Made by a program: the position numbers and the translations under genes
Shown: positions 60,858 to 64,000 of the stretch, one piece after another
Numbering within the stretch: position 1 is the stretch's first letter
How the letters are laid out: the number at the start of each line of letters is the position of its first letter
NCBI GenBank assembly: GCA_029861535.1
Contig: JAOTZC010000003.1
Span: 1 to 64,000 of the forward strand
Direction: 5' to 3'
Origin: Gammaproteobacteria bacterium
GTDB taxonomy: Bacteria > Pseudomonadota > Gammaproteobacteria > Steroidobacterales > Woeseiaceae
Length of the DNA stretch: 64,000 nt
Notes under the pieces: generated by a model
The model's database searches: none
Seen by the model: only the letters and a program-made list of their open reading frames with translations
Told to the model about the DNA's origin: nothing

Positions 60858-61279
60858 CAAACGAAGTCGACGTCGCGCAGCAGCAGCTGATCGAAGAATT
60901 TCAGTTTTTCGATGACTGGGTAGATCGCTACCAGTACTTGATCGATCTTGGCCGGCGACTGCCGAAGTTCCCGGAAGAATATCGAATAGACAGCAACAAA
61001 ATTCGCGGTTGCCAGTCGCAGGTCTGGTTTGTCGCCGACAAAAAAGGCGGTCGGCTGGAATTTCAGGCGATTAGTGACGCTGCAATTGTCTCAGGACTGA
61101 TCGCTGTATTGCTGCGAATTTATAGCGACAAACGACCGCAGGATATTCTCAACACAACGGCGGATTTTGTCACCAGGCTCAAGCTCGAGAATCATCTGAG
61201 CCCGACGCGCAGCAACGGTCTGCATGCCATGCTCAGCGCAATTCGGAATTTTGCCGCCGAGGCAGCAGAGGCCGCCTGA
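60854..61279 (+). CDS. sufE: SufE-family sulfur acceptor protein
   Basis: SufE takes persulfide from the cysteine desulfurase SufS. The 141-aa protein has the active-site region [20 protein letters not shown] with the conserved cysteine (about residue 54) and the C-terminal [16 protein letters not shown]. No sufS or other suf genes are in the window, so it may be a stand-alone or CsdE-like version. Its start overlaps cysS and its stop overlaps yidD by one base. Confidence 0.9.
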   Translation: MTNEVDVAQQQLIEEFQFFDDWVDRYQYLIDLGRRLPKFPEEYRIDSNKIRGCQSQVWFVADKKGGRLEFQAISDAAIVSGLIAVLLRIYSDKRPQDILNTTADFVTRLKLENHLSPTRSNGLHAMLSAIRNFAAEAAEAA

Positions 61280-61542
61280 TGTTTACCGCGCTGGGCCGAT
61301 TGCTGGCGTGGCCACTGTTGTTGCTAGTGCATTGCTACCGGCTTGTGATCTCTCCGTGGTTAGGTGTCAACTGCCGTTTCCAGCCGACCTGCTCCGTGTA
61401 TACGATCGAGGCATTGCGAACTCACGGTGCCTTTCGAGGAACTCGACTGGCGGTAAAACGAATCGCGCGCTGTCATCCTTGGGGCGGTTCCGGTTATGAC
61501 CCCGTGCCAGGACCGGACAAGGAAGGCGATGAGACTCGCTGA
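61279..61542 (+). CDS. yidD: Membrane protein insertion efficiency factor YidD
   Basis: YidD assists membrane-protein insertion together with YidC. The 87-aa protein has the family core [32 protein letters not shown] and [17 protein letters not shown], with three conserved cysteines. It is normally found in rpmH-rnpA-yidD-yidC; here it sits after sufE instead. It overlaps the next gene by 14 nt. Confidence 0.95.
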   Translation: MFTALGRLLAWPLLLLVHCYRLVISPWLGVNCRFQPTCSVYTIEALRTHGAFRGTRLAVKRIARCHPWGGSGYDPVPGPDKEGDETR

Positions 61543-62587
61543 ATTCATCCGTGAACTGTCGGTACCGTTGCGCTCGGTTCCGGTCGTTCTATCGGCATTT
61601 ATGCTTTTGGTGATTATCGGTTTACTCGCGGCAGCGTCAATCGTGAATCCCTGGGTGGCGGCCGCTCTGACGCTGGTATTCGCTTTGGCGTTGCTGCCGG
61701 GGTTGACTCGCTACTTAGTGCAAATCGCCGAGTGGCGCGCGAGAGGGCAGCAAATAGAGCCGCCGAGTGCGGAAATGTTTGCGCTGCTGGGCAGCTTCTG
61801 GTCGCTGTCGGTTTTGCTAATCCTCGTCGCCTACTTAGCATGCTGGTACTGGCTCGATCGCGAGCTTGGCAGTGTCTGGTCCGGCGTTTCCGTCGCAGTA
61901 TTCTTGATTCTTTATCCCGCGATGGTGGCGGTTCTCGTCATTACTCACTCATTCGTTCAGGCCTGCAACCCGCAGGCACTGCTGCGGCTGGTCGTCAATA
62001 CAGGCGGCGCCTATTGGTATGCGCCGCTCATGGCGTTCGCTGTCTTCGGATTGCCTGTCTATATCGCGGCTTATTCGGCTCCGCTGGCAGTGATCGCGGT
62101 CGTCTACTTACTGTTCGCCTTTTTCGCCGTTACTGGCGCCGTGCTTCGTAAGCCGCGTCTGGTCGACGAAGTTGATATTCCGGACCCAATCGAGCCCGAT
62201 GCCGAGCATCAAATAGCAAATCTCGAACGTCAGCGCACAGCGGTATTGAATCACGCGTACGGTTTTTTGAGCCGCGGCAATCGTGACGGCGGCTTAAAGC
62301 ATGTCTATGACTGGCTCAATCGTGACCCGAATCCCAGTGAAGGCTGGCAATGGTTTTTCGAGCAAATGCTGCGCTGGGAAGTGTCGGAACACGCGCTCTA
62401 TTTTGCGCAGCGCTACATCGGCGATCTGCTTGCGAGTGGCCAGCAGATTGCGGCGGTCAAGATTATCTTAAGATCGCGCATGGTCAACGAGCAGTTTCGG
62501 CCGCTGACTGACGATCTGCCGGCCGCGATCGATGCTGCTGAGTCGTGTGGAAATGAGGCGCTCGCGCAGGCGCTAAGGGGCTCATGA
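61529..62587 (+). CDS. Membrane protein with C-terminal helical domain, unknown function
   Basis: From ATG 61529 (AAGGA 5 nt upstream) the product is 352 aa. The first half has about six helices ([24 protein letters not shown] onward). The second half is soluble and helical, for example [30 protein letters not shown] and [30 protein letters not shown], which looks like a TPR-type repeat array. The track start at 61496 lies inside yidD. I do not recognise a characterised family. Confidence 0.8.
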   Translation: MRLAEFIRELSVPLRSVPVVLSAFMLLVIIGLLAAASIVNPWVAAALTLVFALALLPGLTRYLVQIAEWRARGQQIEPPSAEMFALLGSFWSLSVLLILVAYLACWYWLDRELGSVWSGVSVAVFLILYPAMVAVLVITHSFVQACNPQALLRLVVNTGGAYWYAPLMAFAVFGLPVYIAAYSAPLAVIAVVYLLFAFFAVTGAVLRKPRLVDEVDIPDPIEPDAEHQIANLERQRTAVLNHAYGFLSRGNRDGGLKHVYDWLNRDPNPSEGWQWFFEQMLRWEVSEHALYFAQRYIGDLLASGQQIAAVKIILRSRMVNEQFRPLTDDLPAAIDAAESCGNEALAQALRGS

Positions 62588-62617
62588 GGCTTGTAATAGG
62601 CAAGGCGTCGTGGTGTT

Positions 62618-62887
62618 ATGACCACGGAAAACATGGAAAAACGCCTGCTGAACATATTGCGTTGCCCGGTCACGCACAAAGGTCTGTCGCTTGCGAAACG
62701 CGAGACGCTTGGGCGCGTCAATGCCGCCATTGAGGCGGGTGATATCAGCAATCGCGCCGGTTCGGTAATATCTGAACCGTTGGCAGAGGCGCTAGTCACT
62801 GATGACAATAAAATGTTGTATCCGGTGACCAACGGCATCCCCGTATTGCTGGAGAGCGAGTCCATAAGCCTGGCCGAGCTCGACTGA
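62618..62887 (+). CDS. Trm112/UPF0434-like small protein
   Basis: The 89-aa product has the Trm112-like pattern LLNILRCPVTHKGLSL at the start and LYPVTNGIPVLLESESI at the end. It is longer than the 60-aa UPF0434 proteins, with an insert in the middle (GRVNAAIEAGDISNRAGS). It keeps only one of the cysteines that bind zinc in many relatives, so zinc binding is doubtful. Trm112 activates methyltransferases in other systems; a partner here is not identified. Confidence 0.78.
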   Translation: MTTENMEKRLLNILRCPVTHKGLSLAKRETLGRVNAAIEAGDISNRAGSVISEPLAEALVTDDNKMLYPVTNGIPVLLESESISLAELD

Positions 62888-62893
62888 GACAAA

Positions 62894-63913
62894 TTGAAAC
62901 TCCAGGCCAATCAGCTCTCCTCGCATCTCAACAACAACCTGGCGTTCTGCTACCTGGTCACTGGCGACGAACAGTTGATCGTCGACGAGGCATTGGACCA
63001 GATTCGAAACGCCGCGCGAGCGAAGGGTTTTGGCGAGCGTGAGTTATTTGTAGCGACTGCCGGATTCGACTGGGCACAGCTCAGTGCCGCGGGCGCTAAC
63101 CTGTCGCTGTTTGCGGAACAAAAAATCGTCGAAGTGCGACTGCCAACCGGCAAGCCAGGCCGCGCCGGCGGTCAGGCGCTGGTCGCAATGGTCGACCGGC
63201 TCGGCCCGGAACTGATGTTGATCGTCAGTAGCCCGAAACTCGATCGCAGTGCTTCGGCATCGAAATGGGCCAAGACGCTCGAGTCAAGTGGCGTCAGCGT
63301 ACCCGTCTGGCCAATCGGCGTGCGGGAACTGCCGGGCTGGATCGCGGACCGGATGCGATCCGCCGGGCTGAAGCCCGAGCGTAGCGCCGTAACGATGATT
63401 GCCGATCGGGTCGAGGGGAATCTGCTGGCGGCGAATCAGGAAATCGAAAAACTCCGCTTATTGCTCGGGCCCGGCGATGTAAGTGCGGAGGATGTTGGCA
63501 ATGCGGTCGCAAACAGCAGCCGCTACGACGTTTATAAGCTTGCCGATGCGGCGCTTGCCGGCGATGCCAGGCGCGGGCTGAAAATTCTTGACGGCTTACG
63601 CGCAGAGGGTATCGAGCCAGTCATAGTGGTGTGGTCGTTAACGCGTGAACTGCGAACGCTTGTGCGCCTTGTCGAACTGGTGGCGCAAAACATGGATCTC
63701 GGGCTTGCGATGCAAAAGACCGGTGTTTGGCGAAATCGCCAAAGTCTCGTGCGCAGTTGCATCGGGCGGCATCAGCCAAACGATCTGTATCGTCTGCTCA
63801 AAGCATGTGGGCGGGCGGACGCCGCGTCGAAAGGTCAGGCGACCGGCGACCCGTGGCAACTGGCCGCCGACATCGTGCTGCGCGTGTCGCTCGCTGGCAG
63901 AAAGGCCGCATGA
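62894..63913 (+). CDS. holA: DNA polymerase III delta subunit
   Basis: HolA is the clamp-opening subunit of the clamp loader. The 339-aa protein starts at TTG ([38 protein letters not shown]), with the GDEQLLVDEAL-type start of family domain I. Further segments ([53 protein letters not shown]) fit HolA. It overlaps nadD by 4 nt. Confidence 0.93.
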   Translation: MKLQANQLSSHLNNNLAFCYLVTGDEQLIVDEALDQIRNAARAKGFGERELFVATAGFDWAQLSAAGANLSLFAEQKIVEVRLPTGKPGRAGGQALVAMVDRLGPELMLIVSSPKLDRSASASKWAKTLESSGVSVPVWPIGVRELPGWIADRMRSAGLKPERSAVTMIADRVEGNLLAANQEIEKLRLLLGPGDVSAEDVGNAVANSSRYDVYKLADAALAGDARRGLKILDGLRAEGIEPVIVVWSLTRELRTLVRLVELVAQNMDLGLAMQKTGVWRNRQSLVRSCIGRHQPNDLYRLLKACGRADAASKGQATGDPWQLAADIVLRVSLAGRKAA

Positions 63914-64000
63914 AGCCTATCGGTGTGTTTGGCGGAACCTTCGATCCGATTCATTACGGCCACTTGCGAACCGCGTTCGAGATGTTGCAGGCGCTGCGTT
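63910..64000 (+). CDS. nadD: Nicotinate-nucleotide adenylyltransferase, 5' part (partial)
   Basis: Only the first 30 codons are in the window, running off the end. They read [20 protein letters not shown], with the GGTFDPxHxGH nucleotide-transferase motif. NadD makes deamido-NAD from nicotinate mononucleotide. It overlaps the holA stop (ATGA). leuS-lptE-holA-nadD is a common gammaproteobacterial order. Confidence 0.95.
   Translation, partial: MKPIGVFGGTFDPIHYGHLRTAFEMLQALR

Overview
This is a chromosomal window from a gammaproteobacterium of medium GC content. The evidence is the fused str-S10-spc-alpha ribosomal supercluster, the miaB-phoH-ybeY-corC-lnt and leuS-lptE...holA-nadD envelope/housekeeping clusters, and SlyX, Uup and an Lnt/LptE envelope biogenesis set. 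I cannot place it to genus from sequence alone; a free-living, possibly marine lineage such as Woeseiaceae is only a guess. No rRNA, tRNA, CRISPR array, phage or insertion sequence was seen. Almost every ORF belongs to a recognisable chromosomal family.

Layout. 1-14617: end of tuf, rpsJ, then the S10, spc and alpha operon genes through rplQ, all on +, closed by a clear rho-independent terminator. The order is canonical except that rpsJ is cut off from rplC by a 600-nt gap holding a good sigma70-type promoter, a structured leader and a palindromic repeat. A second palindromic repeat lies between tuf and rpsJ. 14637-19000: repeat elements, then a minus-strand RND pump and its lipoprotein adaptor. 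19257-21842: a small acidic unknown, then an SDR and a PepQ-like prolidase on minus. 21957-32179: a 10-kb plus-strand run from ggt and trpS through cupins, carbonic anhydrase, a saccharopine-dehydrogenase-like enzyme, small membrane proteins, GNATs, upp, DUF1801 and TerB proteins; many of its first genes overlap by 1-4 nt. 32275-34450: uup (-) divergent from slyX (+). 34535-40916: a 1360-aa membrane protein of unknown function with a TonB-box-like motif, a YjdF-family protein, a lipase-like hydrolase and an ATP-grasp enzyme. 41024-45792: uvrA (-), an MFS transporter and ssb. 45789-49787: an ArsB/NhaD-type permease with a CBS protein (-), then a fused ATP sulfurylase/APS kinase (+). 49816-64000: miaB, phoH, ybeY, corC, lnt, leuS, lptE, a metallopeptidase-like protein, a membrane protein, cysS, sufE, a displaced yidD, an unknown membrane/helical protein, a Trm112-like protein, holA and the start of nadD.

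The most notable non-genic signal is a family of long imperfect palindromes. Copies at 14637-14718 and 40928-41011 share a conserved core of about 50 nt in which a C-G stem pair is exchanged for G-C, while their outer arms differ completely in sequence yet still pair. Two simpler perfect palindromes (150-203, 996-1058) resemble REP/RAYT-type repeats. The most notable protein is the 1360-aa polytopic protein. A truncated DUF1761 remnant and mutually exclusive hairpins before the small acidic gene are lesser points. I found no convincing new defence or metabolic system.
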